Origin: Smittium mucronatum
Lineage: Eukaryota > Kickxellomycota > Harpellomycetes > Harpellales > Legeriomycetaceae
Reading direction: 5' to 3'
Assembly: GCA_001953115.1 (NCBI GenBank)
Contig: LSSL01000836.1
Location: 1-27,477, forward strand
DNA length: 27,477 bases
Shown here: piece by piece, positions 9,161 to 22,949 of the stretch
How positions within the stretch are numbered: position 1 is the first letter of the stretch
How the letters are laid out: the number at the start of each line of letters is the position of its first letter
Program-made: the position numbers and the translations under genes
The notes under the pieces: model-generated
The model's input: only the letters and a program-made list of their open reading frames with translations
Told to the model about the DNA's origin: nothing
Database searches by the model: none

Positions 9161-12100
9161 TTTTTTTAAATTAGTTTATGTACCTTTTTATTAACTTTGA
9201 AATAAATTTCCCGTAAAAAAAAAGAAAATTTTTTTATAGCATTCAAGATTATTTCTTATTTTTAAATTACTTTATTTACAAAATAATACAAAATTTTTTT
9301 CTTTTTCACTTTCAGAAAAAAAAGCATAAGTTAAATGCAAAGAAATAATCTGAATTAATTGGGGAAGTTATATAAAATAAATCGATTTTATGGATATAAT
9401 AATTATAAAACCAAAATACATCTCATCCAAATTCGATTTTATATAAAATATTAGCAAAAAAATGTATTATTAATCATATTATTTTTTTACAAACTCAGTC
9501 ATTAAATTGGAGCTATTTTCATAGATCGAAAATCACAGAAAATAAACTCAAAAAAATGATTATTCGACTATATACAAACATATTCCATTAAATAGATAAA
9601 AATAATAAAATAACTTTCAGTAATCGAAAAATTAAATCATTCATTATAACTTTACATCTTTATTTCGTATTAAATTTGGGGGTTTTAAAAGTATTGCATT
9701 TAACATTCATTAACTCTTATATCATCAGTGGGCCATTTTTTATCATTTTGAAAGACCAATATTTATACTTAATTTATTATCTCTTAAATAATCGACATTA
9801 TACTGGTAAAATAATCGCAATTGACAAAATTTATTGTTAATATTTAATAAATATCAGAACTGTATACAAACTAGAGCTAAAATTTAAATAAATTGGAATT
9901 AAAAAATATAAGAAACTTATGTTATTTTTAATTTAGTTTTTTTTTGTAAATTTTCTTTATTATATATAAAAAAAATTTCATTTTATCTTTAATCTCATGC
10001 GCGAAGGTTTTAAAATTATTTATTAATAAATTTCAATTTATTATATTTTTGATTATAACAAAAAAAAATCAAAAAGAAAAATTCATTTTTTAATTTATTT
10101 TCTCTTTTGGCTTAGGGAAAAAAAACACTCTAAACTTGATTAAATTAATTTAATATAACAATTATATATATATATTCTTTTTTTGAACTATACCATATGG
10201 GCTATAAGCATTTTCTAATAAAACATAGGTTAATATTTTTTATTTATTAAACGAAAAATATGACTGGTATTTTTTTAAAAAATCGATGGTTTTATCGAAT
10301 AAATCAAGCGATTTTTATCTTTTAATTTTTTTACTAATGAATTTAATTGAAAGTTTTCGTAAAAAATGTTTAGTAATATTTTAATCTCAATAAATCTATT
10401 GGATGATAAAAAACTCTATGACGCTAAAGCTTAAATTTAATTTTCAAGAATTAAATAAATTAAAGTAAATTATCTTTAGTTTATACAACATAACTCAGTA
10501 GAAAAATATTCTTCATTAGAATAATCCCATTAAAGAAGATAGCCATGTTTAAAATATATTTAATCTTTTCAAATATTGTAATAGAAAGGTTTTGTTTTAT
10601 TTTATGCTTTATTAGCTTTAATAAACTAATAATATATCAAAAATTAATAATTATAAATCAAATTTGATAATCTATTTTGCATCATAGCTTTCAAAGGAGT
10701 TATTTTTTTTATAGTGATATAAATATTCAAACTATTGCATAACTTATCTAAATATAAAATATGCTATAATAATAATATAGATTTTCAATGCTTGTTTAAT
10801 ATTTACTAGATATTCAATTCATTTTATAAATAGAAATTAATAAGAATAAAAGAATAGATTTAGTAGCTATCTAGTGATTTTTAGGAAGAAGATGTAAATT
10901 TATACGAACCAATCAAATTTATTTTCTTAATATTTTTAGTTGACATGTTAGAATAAATAAATGGCTAACTCTTTCATTAGTTTTAGGCATTTTTTCATAC
11001 TGCATTTATTATTTGATTTATATATAGTCACATTATTACTTTTTAACTTTTAGAATTATAATTAGTTTATTCCCAAATATCTTACCTCTTTTTTTCAACT
11101 TATAATAAAACTGCTTTCCATAATCTTTATTCCTGGTTCACCAAATATATTTTTATAATTAACCATCGATATGAAAATTTTAAATTTTAAAAGGTAGAGA
11201 TAATAAATATAATAGGGAAAATTCGCTGATAAATTTACTTTTTTTATATTTTTGATTTTTTTTATGGGATATTTTTCTCAAGTAAATTTTTTTTTGAAAA
11301 ATATAAAAGAAAAGCAGGTGCTAAAAATCATAGAACTTAATATCTTTCTTATGCTTTATCAGCAACATATCTTGAGGGGAAATTTTAATGAGTTTATTCA
11401 TTTTTACGTTTTTAACCATCTTAAAACCTAAAAAACCTCCATAATTCATAACTAAACTAAATATTTAAAAAATAAACGGGTTTAGCTGGTGGCTAATCTG
11501 AATTACTATCACCGGGATTAAAAAATTAATTTTTTTTATACAACCCTTCATTTATTTGCTAAGATTTTATACTATTATTTAAAGCTGCTAAATATACCGT
11601 AATACATTAAACCATTTTTTATTTATTATAATCTCCATTTTTCGCACAAAAATTTTATATTGGATTCTTTCCAAAAAAAACTAAATATTTTTCAATATAA
11701 TATATAAAATAAAATAAAAAATTTCTCATATTTTCTCACCTTTTTTTAATTATAATATTATTCGGATATTTTGGGTATTCAATTCAAAATTATAAGAATT
11801 TAATTAATCATTTTTACAATCAAAATTTATTTATTATTTCTCTATTTAATTAAAATTTATCTTTTTCTAGTATCATTTCCTTAAATAAAGTTTCGAAAAT
11901 TTAAATGATACAAGTAATTAAAATTATATAATGGATAAACATAATAATAAAGTTAATAAAGATAGTATAAAAGTTTAAATATTAATAATAATTAGATTTT
12001 AAATATTATAATACGTGATTTTCTAATATCAAAATCATTTAAAATTCTTGAATTTTAATATTATACAGTACTGAAGTCCAAATCAGCTCTATATAAAACC

Positions 12101-15100
12101 GAATTTTTATAAATCTGGAAAAAATATATCCAATTGTCTAAGAAAGGGTAAAATTACGAATTTTATGTATATTATTTTTTTTTCAATAATGATTTGTATC
12201 TACAATAAATGTTCAGTATAATTAGTTTTAGTATATTTGAGGAAATGTTCATTTCTATATGTATTAGGAGGGTTAAAATAATGATAATAAGTAAAGATGA
12301 AAAGGTAAACCTAGAGAATAAATCGATTTCTTAATTTTAATAATTCGTTAAAAAATTGATTATCGTTATCAAAAAAATCACTAAATCCTAAAACTTTAAA
12401 TTGAATATTTATTTATTTATTATATAAAGAACAAAAACACGATGTCATTTTTTTTATTATAAATACTTCTTTAAGTAAGTTTCAGATTTTGGTGAATATA
12501 TCATGAGTTTTTTAATCAAATAAATATGATAAAAAATATATTTCAAAAAATAAAATTTTAAAAATAATTGTAAAAATGAAGTGAATAAGCGAAGTTTTTT
12601 TTAAGCAATAAGTTTATTTCAGGTATTGCGAAACTGGGTTTTAAGTTAGAAATTTCGGATTTTATTTATATCATAATTTGAAATAATGGTCCAGCATTTT
12701 TATCCCGTAATTTTGATATTCAGTGAATCTGAACTAAAATAAAAAGGCTAAATCTTTACGTTTTTTTACGATAAAATATTATTATTTTTAATAAATGTAT
12801 TAAAAAATATTTTATCCATAATTCTAAATGAATATACTATTTTCACAAAATTTAATGGAAATAAAAAAATATATTATATAATAAAATTATAAGAGGCCTC
12901 ATAAAGCGCCAACTTATAATCTAAATTTTTGGATGTTAAAAATAATATTTATTGTAGCTTTTTTTCTTCGGATTTTAACCTTTGAAATTTAAATATTTAA
13001 GTTTGATTATAAGCTAATAATTTATTTTTTTGTTTTAAATAATCTAATCCAAATTAAATTAGAATAATTTTTCTTATTGCAGAATTTTTTTTTGGATGAA
13101 TATAAATTTTTAGAAAAAATCAAGAAATAATTCGGACCCTGTAGACTTGAATAGACAAAAATTTCAAATTTATAGAATTTTAAAATAAATAAAGGGAAAA
13201 TATTTATTAGGTATCACTACAAACAAGAGATAATATATCTAAAAGAATATCAGCGAAATATTTAGAAAAAAAATTCTTATAGAATTTAAAAAATATTTAT
13301 CCTAAGGTTCAAAAATAATTTTTTAATCTATTTTATCAGTTGAGGATAATTGATTTTTTTGTAATAATTATCAACAATGAAATTGATAAATTTTTGTTAT
13401 TAAACATTAGTGGTAAAATTTCCCCCTAAAATATTGTATAAACTTTTTTTTTTAAAAGATTCAAAATTATGAATATGTGACAGAACCTTAATCAAGAGGG
13501 AATTATATAGTGTATCTTTTTTGAGCAAAAAATCCTAAACATTATTTTTTATCCAATATTCCAGAAAATTATTTATAAAAAATAATTATGATGCACTAAA
13601 CGTCATTCAAATTCTCAATTATTATTTTAGAAAAAAGAAAATGCCTTTTTATTTTGTTCAATAAAAACTCTGTATTTAATTTAAAAAATCCATTGGATAA
13701 TTTTAATCTTATAATTGGCTAGTAAATGTTTTATGAAACAAAATACCCTCTTAATTAGTAGTCTCTCATATGGTAAATATTATTTAAGAGCAAGAGATTC
13801 TAAAAAACATGAGTTATAAAAGGAAATAAAAAAATAATTTTTATCAGTTGCTTTAGTTAGACAGTTTCATGATCGCCAAAGTATTTTATTAAAATATCTA
13901 CATATTATTTTAATAGTTTATTATTTTTACTAATAAAACTTTTCAGATTCATCTTAATACAAAAAAATGGTTCATATTAGAATATAATTTTAGATTCAAC
14001 ACGCTGATACGACATTAAATAAATTTCATAAATATGATTATTGCTTAAATAGAAATAAAAATAATATTTTGATAATTATTTTTTAGTAAGTAATTTTAGT
14101 GATTCTGCCTTTTTTTCGACAAAAATATTCAAAAAATTATAATTTCAACCAAATTTTGGAAATATATTAGTCAAAATAAGTTTTTTTATTTATATTAAAT
14201 TGTTTTGTTTTTTATATCACTTTTTATATTATATAAGAGACATAACTTCATTTTTTTATATACAGTTTATTCGGATTTTTTTTAATTTGGCAATTAACCA
14301 ATATTATACCATAATTTTGAGAAAAAAATAATCGTATTAAAACAATGGGCCCTTATAATATAAATTTAGTCAAAAAACAGATTAATATTTTCCATGTTTA
14401 TTTATATTGATACTAAAATGTCCCAATATTAAACTTTAGCTTATTTGTAAAAAATTTAACTTTTATTGTTACACTTAAAAAACCTTATTTTGAATTCGAA
14501 TTCATTAAATTGTAAAAATATTTCTACACTGAAAAATTTCATAAAATTATGATCTTTTATTTTATGATTGTGCTAATTTAAAATTTTTTATGGATTAATT
14601 AGCTTAGCTAACTATTTTTATGAATTTTATACCATTTTTTTATTTTAACTTAAAAGAGGATATCCTTCAAATAATTATTATAATATAAGCTATATAAAAA
14701 AAATAATAATTAGGCTTTAAACGCAATTATACAGAAAAATGCTTCTTTTTATTGGGATAAATCAGTTAATAAAAAAATTAAATAAAATAAAATTTAATTC
14801 TAGGTATTAGATAAAAAAAATTATTAAAAAAAATCGTAATATTAATAAATTAAATGTAGGGGATCTGAAATATATTTCTAAGCAAATTAATTTTGTGAAA
14901 TTTGGAAATTAGAATATAGATATAAAAATTGAAGGGGCTTTCATCTTTAAATTATACTATATTTTAGAGTGAAAAAAAAAAAAGGAATATTTTTATTTTT
15001 ATTTCTTCTTAAAACTCTTTTAAGGTTTATACATTTTTTTTCAAAATCATACTCCTTAATTTTCATAATTGATAAATTATCTAAAAATAAAATCTATAAA

Positions 15101-15542
15101 GTGATTTTGATTTAAAAAATAACTTCAACTAACGATATTGATATTCATCAGATTCGATTATTAAAACTAGATATTTATTTTAATTTTGTATAAATAAAGG
15201 AAAATATATATAACCAGAAATTATATAATGACTAAATATATATCTCCACCAAGAGAAATCATGGATATTTCATAGAATTTTACTCTATTTAATTCGAGTT
15301 TTTTAAATGATATCGGAGCTTTATTACTCTCTTCATATATTATAAATATATTAATTAAATATAAATTGAATTATTTTTTTATAAATTCAAATATTCTAAA
15401 AAAATCCGATGATTTTACCATTTTTTTAATAAAAAAAAATATTTATTTTATTTTATACTTAAATTTGAGCGTTTAAAAGAAAAAATCAGTATTTAGTTTC
15501 ATGTTTAACAATATTATAATTATTGATTTAAAATGAAGGCTT

Positions 15543-15630
15543 TTGAATCGATTCTCTTGAGGTATGGAGCTGCTAGAGTGGAAAAGGGGAGTTAGGTGAA
15601 AATTTTCCACTTTTTTCCACTTTTTATAAA
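15543..15630. repeat. Dispersed repeat, copy 2 (about 88 bp)
   Basis: Same orientation as copy 1, about 6.5 kb away. It lacks roughly 11 bases present in copy 1 between the GGTGAAAA block and the ACTTTTTTCCAC block. It contains GTGGAAAA upstream and two TTTTCCAC segments downstream, a possible hairpin. It stands out from its surroundings by its G content. Confidence 0.55.
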
Positions 15631-16520
15631 CATTTTATTAAATTTAAGATAAACTTTTTTAAACTAATCATATAAAATAAATATTAGTAAATATCATACA
15701 ATCTATTTTAATGCATAGAAAAAAAAATTGACTTAAAAAAAGCTACAAAAATCTGACGTTACGAAATATTACTTTTTAATATGTATTTCGCTCTTGGTAA
15801 AATTATGTTTATTCTCTTTGTTACATGCTAAAATATTTGATATCTTAATTTTATGAAAAAATTAACTTCATTTTCATTTTAAATTGTGGTTTTAAAAAAA
15901 ACGGCTAATAAAAATATAATAATTTTTGGGAAAGAAATATTTTTATTATTAAAAATCAATATTTAATTTGCTTTCATTCATTAAATAGGTATCTCAAATA
16001 ATATATCAAATTATTTTTAACTGTTTTCAGAAATAAATTTTGTTTTCCTAAATGTTTTTACAAATTAATAATATTAGAAATAAATCAAAAGATCAATTTG
16101 ATTTAAAAAGAATAGTTAATAAATTAAGTGGACAAGAAAAATTAAACATAAAATAAAGTGACTTGGGGGGTTTTTTTTGTTTTTTTTTATGGATATTATT
16201 TATTGTAAAAATAAGCAAAGTTCCAACAATTAACATTTAAATGGATATGTAATTATTTTTTCTAACGATTTCAAAACGTTATTATTTAGTATATTTATTT
16301 CTTTTTTAAATTGAGAAAAATTCATTTTATGTACTTTGATTTTTATATAATAAGATTTTGCTTAAAAAATACCTCGATATAATTGGTGAATCTTTTTAAA
16401 ATTTATTTTTATATATTTTTGCTAGATTTATATGATATTAAAAACAAAAAACAAAAAGTGTTAAAATGCATTTAAATATGTAAAAAATATTATATAAATA
16501 TATCTAACAAATATAGATTG

Positions 16521-16544
16521 ATTAATTTTTTTAAAAAAATTAAT
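16521..16544. repeat. 24-bp perfect palindrome of A/T
   Basis: The sequence ATTAA followed by seven T, then seven A and TTAAT is a perfect palindrome. In DNA of this composition it may be chance. It is recorded because it is the longest spacer-free palindrome noticed in the desert. Confidence 0.5.
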
Positions 16545-18591
16545 TATTGGATGGTACAAAATAGTGGTTTCATAACTATTCAAACTGAAATGTCATAAAA
16601 TTTCTAAAAATATAAATTAAAAAAAAATTAAGAACAAAAAGAAAAATATGTATGTATAATTTTTTTTATACTGCGAATTCATAAAATTTTATCTTAAATT
16701 TTTATTAATTATAACGAAAAAATACTAGATGCGGTAAATAATTGAATTTTTTTTGTTAATATTCTGAAGGTCTAAATAAAAAAGATTTAACAGATTTAAA
16801 TTCTAATGAAAATATATTTAATCCATAAAAACCAGAAAAATTATACGATGGGATTGTAAAATAGTTAGAAATAAAATAATTATGAAAATGATCTAAGCTC
16901 AAATTTTTTTGAAAAATAAACAAAATATCTCATTATTAATTTGATGAATATATTTTCGATTTTTTTAATACTAAATTTATAGAAATATTAAAAATATCAG
17001 ATATTTTATTTAGAGTTTTGGGGTTCCATTTTTTTAACAAAAGGCTATTTTTTTAAAAATAAATTATCTAAAAATTTGAAAACTGTTTATTTTCCCTCAA
17101 TTTATCATGATATTTTAGATGATTTTTTTTACATAGAAAAAAAATACATTTTTTTACAACTTAGGTTTGAATTTTAACTTTTTCACTATGACTTTGAGTT
17201 TGAAAAACTTTTTAATTTTGTCGTTATCGATCTCACCGAGAAAAAAAAATCATATAATTTTAATAATGAAGATCTTTTCCCATTTCAACAAGACAGTTTT
17301 TATTGATCACGAAAAATTGATTATTACAAAAATTTCTTTATCTAAGATTTAAATCCAATCAAAGAGCTCTAATATAACCCCAAAATTGAGTAAATAATTA
17401 TACGTTAAACCATTCTTAATTTCTTATTATAAAATTGAAAACTAAATTAAAGATAACTTATTAGAATATTTTTATTTTTCAAATTTTATGCAAGTTAATT
17501 TATAGATCAAAAAATCTCTAAAGTACACGAATATGATTTTTTCGATAAAGTTTAAAATTATTTACACAAAAAAAAGAGTTATCTTAAAAGAAAGTCAATG
17601 TGCTTATATCTTTTAATATGAAAAATTTGAGCTATTTCTTTTTCTAAAAAGACACAAAAATAAAAATACTGAAAAAAAACTTTATAAATATAATATCGTT
17701 TCTATATTCTTATCAAAAATCAACAAAGACAGCAGGTTTAAAATCAAATATTCTAGTTTTTTATACTTATAAAATATTGGTTAAAATATAAAAATATTAA
17801 AAGCGTATTTTTCATAATTAAATTATTTCTAACCGAGTGTTTGGAATTATTAAAAGAAATTTTCAATAAAAAAACGTTTTTTTTTGAATTTTTAAAAGTT
17901 AAAAAATTTTTCTTTGATTTTTTATTATTTTAATAGAAGAAATATATCACTCATTACTTTTTCTAAAAAATGAATTAAATAATAAACAAATTTTATTTTT
18001 ATATAAAATTTCAATTAAATTGAGTCAGGTGCGCTTGGTTGATTTTTTATTAATTAACTCATATATAAATAAGGAACTATTATCATATTGCAATTACCAG
18101 TTTTATCGGTGATTTTAGGTTTTTTAAATGCAAAATGAATATTATAGCTGTTTTTTTTTGGGTATAAAAAAATTATGTTTAAATTGTGATAAATTAGCAA
18201 TTTCGATTTTTGATTTAAATTTAATACTATTGGCTCCATTCTGAAAATTTAATTTTAATTATGTTGTACCAAATCGTAAATTAATAATTAAAATTTGAAT
18301 TTTATAATAATTTTATTCAAATATCATTTCTTCATAAATTACATCGTGCTTTTAGCAATAAAAATAGGATTCATTAAAACTATAGTAGAAAACATGACTA
18401 ATGAAGGCACCCACATATAAATGTTATTAAATTGGTTAGAAGAATTAAGGATGTCAATATCATTTATAAGTACTTAGAAGAAAAGAATTCAAGCCTCTTA
18501 TATAGTTTTGTTTTGTTTTTGGGATTTAATATCAAAATTCAGTGAACAAATAGCAAACAAAATTGTATCACTTTTCTTTTAAATCATACCA

Positions 18592-18615
18592 TTTTTATTT
18601 TTATTTTTATTTTTA
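18592..18615 (+). repeat. (TTTTTA)4 simple repeat
   Basis: Four consecutive TTTTTA units, followed by GTTTTAG and a run of T. A microsatellite near the right edge of the AT-rich block. Confidence 0.75.
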
Positions 18616-19478
18616 GTTTTAGTTTTTTTTTCTTAGTTTGAAGTTCTCTGGATTTCAATAGTCAAAACAGATACACCTTTACAAACTCAACCATTTTTCA
18701 CGAAAGATAATGTTCTAAAATTTTAATTTTTAGGAACTTTGTAATAAATAAATAAATAAAAAGTAACATTAATAGTGATATTCAGTCTTAAATATTCTGT
18801 TAAATTAAAAAACAAATTTTTATAAAATCTCCTTGCATTATCTATGTTTAAAACAAAATTAATGCTCAATTTTTTTTTTGATTTAATGGTATTTAACTGC
18901 TAGTTTATTACTTTTTATGTCATTAGATTCTCATTTTTGCATAATATTTTTTAATCAAATTTAAGCTTTGCGTTCAGAATACATCCCTTAGTTTTTTTCT
19001 AAGAAATAAAAAATTATGCTCCATATTATTATTATTTTTTAGATAAGTCTGATGATTTAGGCCCCCAGAAATGCTATAAAACTCAATTAGTCGATTAAAA
19101 TTATAAAAAAAAAACAATTAGAGTCCAGTTTGGGGTGGGGGTTTATCAAAAAGAGCTATCCATTCCCACTGATGATATATTATTCAATTAATTCTTTTTT
19201 TAAAAAAATAGAAATCAATAGCTATATACTCACCATATCAGTTTCCCAAATTATTTATGATCATATATTGATTTAAAGAAAGTTGTACAAATATTAAATA
19301 ATCTAGATAAGAATTATTTTTTATCTTGCTCTTTTCATTTTTCAAAGATACGGTCTTCCTCAATAATCTCCAACTAATAATGTTGCATCTTTAAATATTT
19401 TTATTGAAATATTTTTCGAAAAGCTAAACATTTATCCCTTAACATTTATCCTTTAAAAAAATAAACTAGGTTGTTTTC

Positions 19479-19502
19479 ATATATATATATATATATATAT
19501 AT
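19479..19502. repeat. (AT)12 microsatellite
   Basis: Twelve uninterrupted AT dinucleotides lie at the transition from the AT-rich desert to the more balanced DNA on the right. Confidence 0.9.
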
Positions 19503-20460
19503 TAAGGTTTAAAGCACACTTTTATAATTTAGCTTTAACCACATAGACCAAATAAGATAATTTACTTGTCAATTAGAATTTAAAGGTAATAAGGAGTGTG
19601 ATCCTTACACTGTCCATAATTATTATTTTTGATTTTTGAGATTAGGATTAAAAAAGTAAGAATAATTGAAGAGAATAATAATTCCTCGGATTACTTCAAC
19701 TTCCCTATTAAGAACAGAAAATATAAGAGCTGACTACATTTTGCAATCATTAGTTATGTTAAAATTATGTTTTTTCTGGGCATATGTCGCTTATTGGATA
19801 TTTTCAAAAAATTCCAGATTATCACGGGGACAATATATGACATATACGGGTGAATTTTGATGAGCGTGATGTGAGTGTGTCAGAGTCACTGCATTTTTTT
19901 TGAACTCTTGTCTGCATTATGTGTATACCAGCAAGTCTGAAAATCAGTAATTAACTAAGTGGGTATTTTATATAATTTCTGTTCTTAATATTATGGTATT
20001 TTCAGTCACTATTTTTAGTCTATGTTTAAGGGCATCTAAATTTCCGGTGGGAAGATCCTTTTCTCGAATTATTAAAGCAAATGAAATATATTTTTATTTA
20101 TCGCCAATACTGGAAATGAAACCAAGCAATCATTTTTAAGGAACAATAAAGATTCGTCATTTTTAACCAACAAAAAGGTTATATGAAAAATAATAGTCGA
20201 TTTATAACAAATCGAAGCCACAAATAAATTTATCACCTGAAAGGCTCTACCTTTCAGAGCCCACACAAAAGTAAACTCCTATTTGAGTGACTTGAAACTT
20301 TTTATCTAGATTTAGTCCTTTCCTGACTCAAAAATACATTGAATCCCTACTCGTAAAATAACCATTTTCAATTCGGCGATATCTCTATCAATCCAATTAT
20401 AAACGTTAGTTAAAGATTAAGTGCTATAATTATCTGAAAGTTGGGTTTATCCTATTCAAT
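19503..20460. other. Intergenic DNA, no recognisable gene
   Basis: Composition is more balanced than in the desert. Frames of 61-65 codons exist on both strands (for example 19666-19860 + and 20072-20266 -) but match no motif I know. The stretch may be the eroded 5' part of the LINE-like element to the right, or unrelated decayed DNA. Confidence 0.45.
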
Positions 20461-21660
20461 GCCAGCCCTAAATGGATTAAGCAAGATTAGGCTAATTAAT
20501 AACATGCATTGAAAGTCAAATATTTATTGGTCGAAAATTAAATTCCATTTCTGGGTGTCAGGACTGAAGGCCTAAAGCACATTTCGCATACCGAACCAAC
20601 CTATTAAAAGCGAATATTAAAAAACAAAAGACCAGTAAAAACAAACAATTTCATTGTAATATGTACTTTTTCTAAAAGCAATTAAACGAAAAAATTTAGT
20701 GGTAAAAAATTAGGAGAAATGTCTCGGATTAAATTGGAAATAGGCCTCCAGTCACGTCACCCCGCTACTATGCTACAAGACTTGATGAGGTTATATAGAC
20801 TTTATCATAGCTTTAGTGATCATAAATTGGAAGAGTATCCGTTAGGTTAATGGTAGTGGTTAAATATGAATATGAATATGTAACATAGAACCGTATGCAT
20901 AAAATCCAATTAAAAATACTCTATGAATGACTGATTGAAGCATTGGCTGCCAACGCCTTCGTATTTTGATAGATTATTAGACTCTTTATCTTCATATAGA
21001 TTCGAATAGCAATTTTTAGAATTTTCAAAGGCAGTCTTGTCGGATTTAGTTTAATAGGATATGGGTTTATTATGACTAGATTTAGGGAACCAACATTTTC
21101 TTTATTAAGAAAAATGTGATTTTTATCCAATATACCAATGCTTTTTAAAAGATGATGTGTGTGATTTTTTAAGATATCAGGGAGTATGTTAGAGACGAGT
21201 TTGTTGATGAGATTTAATTGGAATACAGTGATTTTATGGATTTTATTTTGTTTTATGCAAGTAGCTCTGGAAATTCCAAATGTGCCCTTCGGTATTTATA
21301 ACAGATAAACTTCTAATATCTCAAGATTGATAATGATTATATTAAAAAAGAGGGGTTGTAGCAACATGCGGTGTAATATCCTATTGATGCTGAATCCTTT
21401 GAAAAATGTACGTAAATATTATCGGTTAATATCATTAATTTTTTTTCAAGATTAAATTTGTGACCCTAGTCTATAGGAGGTACAATTTATATATTATAGG
21501 CTTCAGTTTCAACATGGTTCACACTTTTCAGTAAATTAAGTTGTGTTTATGTAAAAAGGGTAAGCAATACTCCTGAAAAAATATAATATAGTGAATTTGA
21601 CTAGAAAAATGAAACATAATTAGGTTGATGAATTCAAAATAAAATAGGAGAAAAGTTCAA
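20461..21660 (+). pseudogene. Possible endonuclease/linker part of a decayed LINE ORF2
   Basis: From 20461 to 20850 one + frame reads as protein-like sequence interrupted by seven stops. Its last open stretch (20686-20847, 54 codons) ends LYRLYHSFSDHKLEEYPLG, with SDH at 20815-20823. An S-D-H triad is the hallmark near the end of the apurinic-type endonuclease domain of LINE ORF2, and the spacing of about 350 codons to the FPEAW block downstream is roughly what a LINE would have. No GDFN motif was found, and 20850-21660 is badly broken, with mixed frames. The identification depends mainly on the clearer RT blocks to the right and is tentative. Confidence 0.25.
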
Positions 21661-21721
21661 CGCGGATAAATACTAAAATAAGAAAGTTTAATGTTTGTAA
21701 TTTGAAATTAGTGGAGGTGCT

Positions 21722-22931
21722 TTGATTATATTATTTTTCATAAGAAAGTATGCACTAACTAGTCTTCGATTACTAAGATCTTTATTATTGCTAACTTTTC
21801 GTCTAGGTAAAAGCCTTGAGAAAATATTTGGATTTAGGGGTGTTGGAATAGTGTCGTATTTTTCAAAGAAAAAAAAGTTTCCGGAAGCTTGGTGTATGAT
21901 GACTGTCAACTACATTGTAAATATAAATGGGTTGAATTTTTTAATAGATAAAATATTGAATAATAAACCATTCATGACAAAGTCGAGGTAAATAAATCAA
22001 ACAAAATATGGAGTTTCACCAACTGATGCATCGAAGATGCGACGGATTTGATAAAAGCTGTAATGGTATACAAAAAGGCTATTGAAAGAAAAAATACGCC
22101 AAGAAAAGAAATTTTTTTTAGATTAGACTAGTCATGATAACTAAGTATCTTTTTAAGATTGATGTAAGATAGGCTAATGAAAAGGATGAGATATTCAGAA
22201 TAATGGACTATTTAAAAGGAATGATACAAATTAGGGATATACAAAAATAAAACGATGGTCTAAAGAGATGAGGAGTCGGTTTAGAATGTGAGCGGTAGGG
22301 CATCAGGTTCCATATCAATAATGAATCAGCGGCACCAGAATGAAGAAAAGTATTATTGAGATTTAAGAAGGGTCCTATTCTTCTATCTCCGTGAGGTCTT
22401 CTCTGGGGTAGTTTGGAATATCTCTGTTGTTTGAGTTTTCCATTTCGTGAATCATAGATCAATTTATGAGATTTGGGAGAGTGGGATTGAAATGATGCCT
22501 AGCTTGTAATTCGAGTAAAGTTTATAAACAAGTGGTACAAATTTGATTTTGCAGAAACGTTTGATTTTGAGAATAAAAAAATTAAGAATCGGCACGTTAA
22601 AATTTGGGGGTTGAAGAATATTTCGCTGATTAAAACAATCAAGTAAAATACTTTCTTAAAATTAAATCTCAAATAACTCGAAGATCTAGTAAATGGTACA
22701 AAGTAAATATTAGCATAAAGGGAGTGAATAAATATTGGATTATACTTAATATATGATATACATCAAGGAAGTTTCATACCTTTAGTGAAACAGCTTATAG
22801 TGCTTCTAGTGGTAGTTTTAAATAGAGTAGTCTATAGGAAAGGTAAATATAATATAATGGTAAAGGTCGTATCTGCAACTTATATAGTTTTTTTCTTAGA
22901 AAAAATACATTTATACTTTTTTCGATTATAG
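21722..22931 (+). pseudogene. Decayed LINE reverse transcriptase (ORF2)
   Basis: Several blocks occur in order on the + strand, in shifting frames. The 89-codon open frame 21722-21991 contains KKKKFPEAW (FPEAW at 21878-21892), the segment that precedes the RT core in many LINEs. At 22027-22128 a second frame reads CIEDATDLIKAVMVYKKAIE and continues to RLD, resembling the GF...C...T.L...K...T...F.D block that leads to the first catalytic Asp. Around 22280-22320 fragments could correspond to the RGVRQGxPxSP block, but only by jumping frames. At 22728-22928 a 67-codon open frame includes GSFIPLVKQLIVLLVVVLN, like the C-terminal RT region after the YxDD core. The YxDD box itself was not found. 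Stops and frameshifts make it non-functional. Confidence 0.45.
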
Positions 22932-22949
22932 CCTAGCCAAAGTATTTAG

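Larger units (their letters stand above)
7380..19060. other. ~11.7-kb extremely AT-rich desert without genes
   Basis: The stretch is dominated by A and T runs. Sampled lines 9901-9960 and 11701-11760 each contain 6 G/C in 60 bases. Stops are dense in all six frames, and the few frames of about 60 codons consist of Asn, Lys, Ile, Phe and Leu, as AT noise would give. Small islands of more balanced sequence lie near 8920-9130, 11475-11520, 12890-12915 and 15540-15620; two of these carry a shared repeat. No tRNA, rRNA or protein motif was recognised. Candidate explanations are a regional centromere, a heterochromatic AT-rich isochore, or old repeats decayed by cytosine deamination. The edges are sharper than gradual decay would suggest, but this is a visual judgement. 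Confidence 0.8.

Noticed and set aside
17167..18239. Two 61-codon frames (17167-17352 +, 18054-18239 -)
   Set aside because: Rich in Phe, Ile, Lys, Asn and Leu with no motif; expected by chance over ~11.7 kb of AT-rich DNA.
7380..19060. Point centromere, telomere or replication origin inside the desert
   Set aside because: No CDEI/CDEIII-like pair and no tandem telomere-type repeats were seen. ARS-like T-rich matches are meaningless at this composition.
7380..19060. Inserted mitochondrial DNA
   Set aside because: The composition would fit, but no mitochondrial protein, rRNA or tRNA sequence was recognised.
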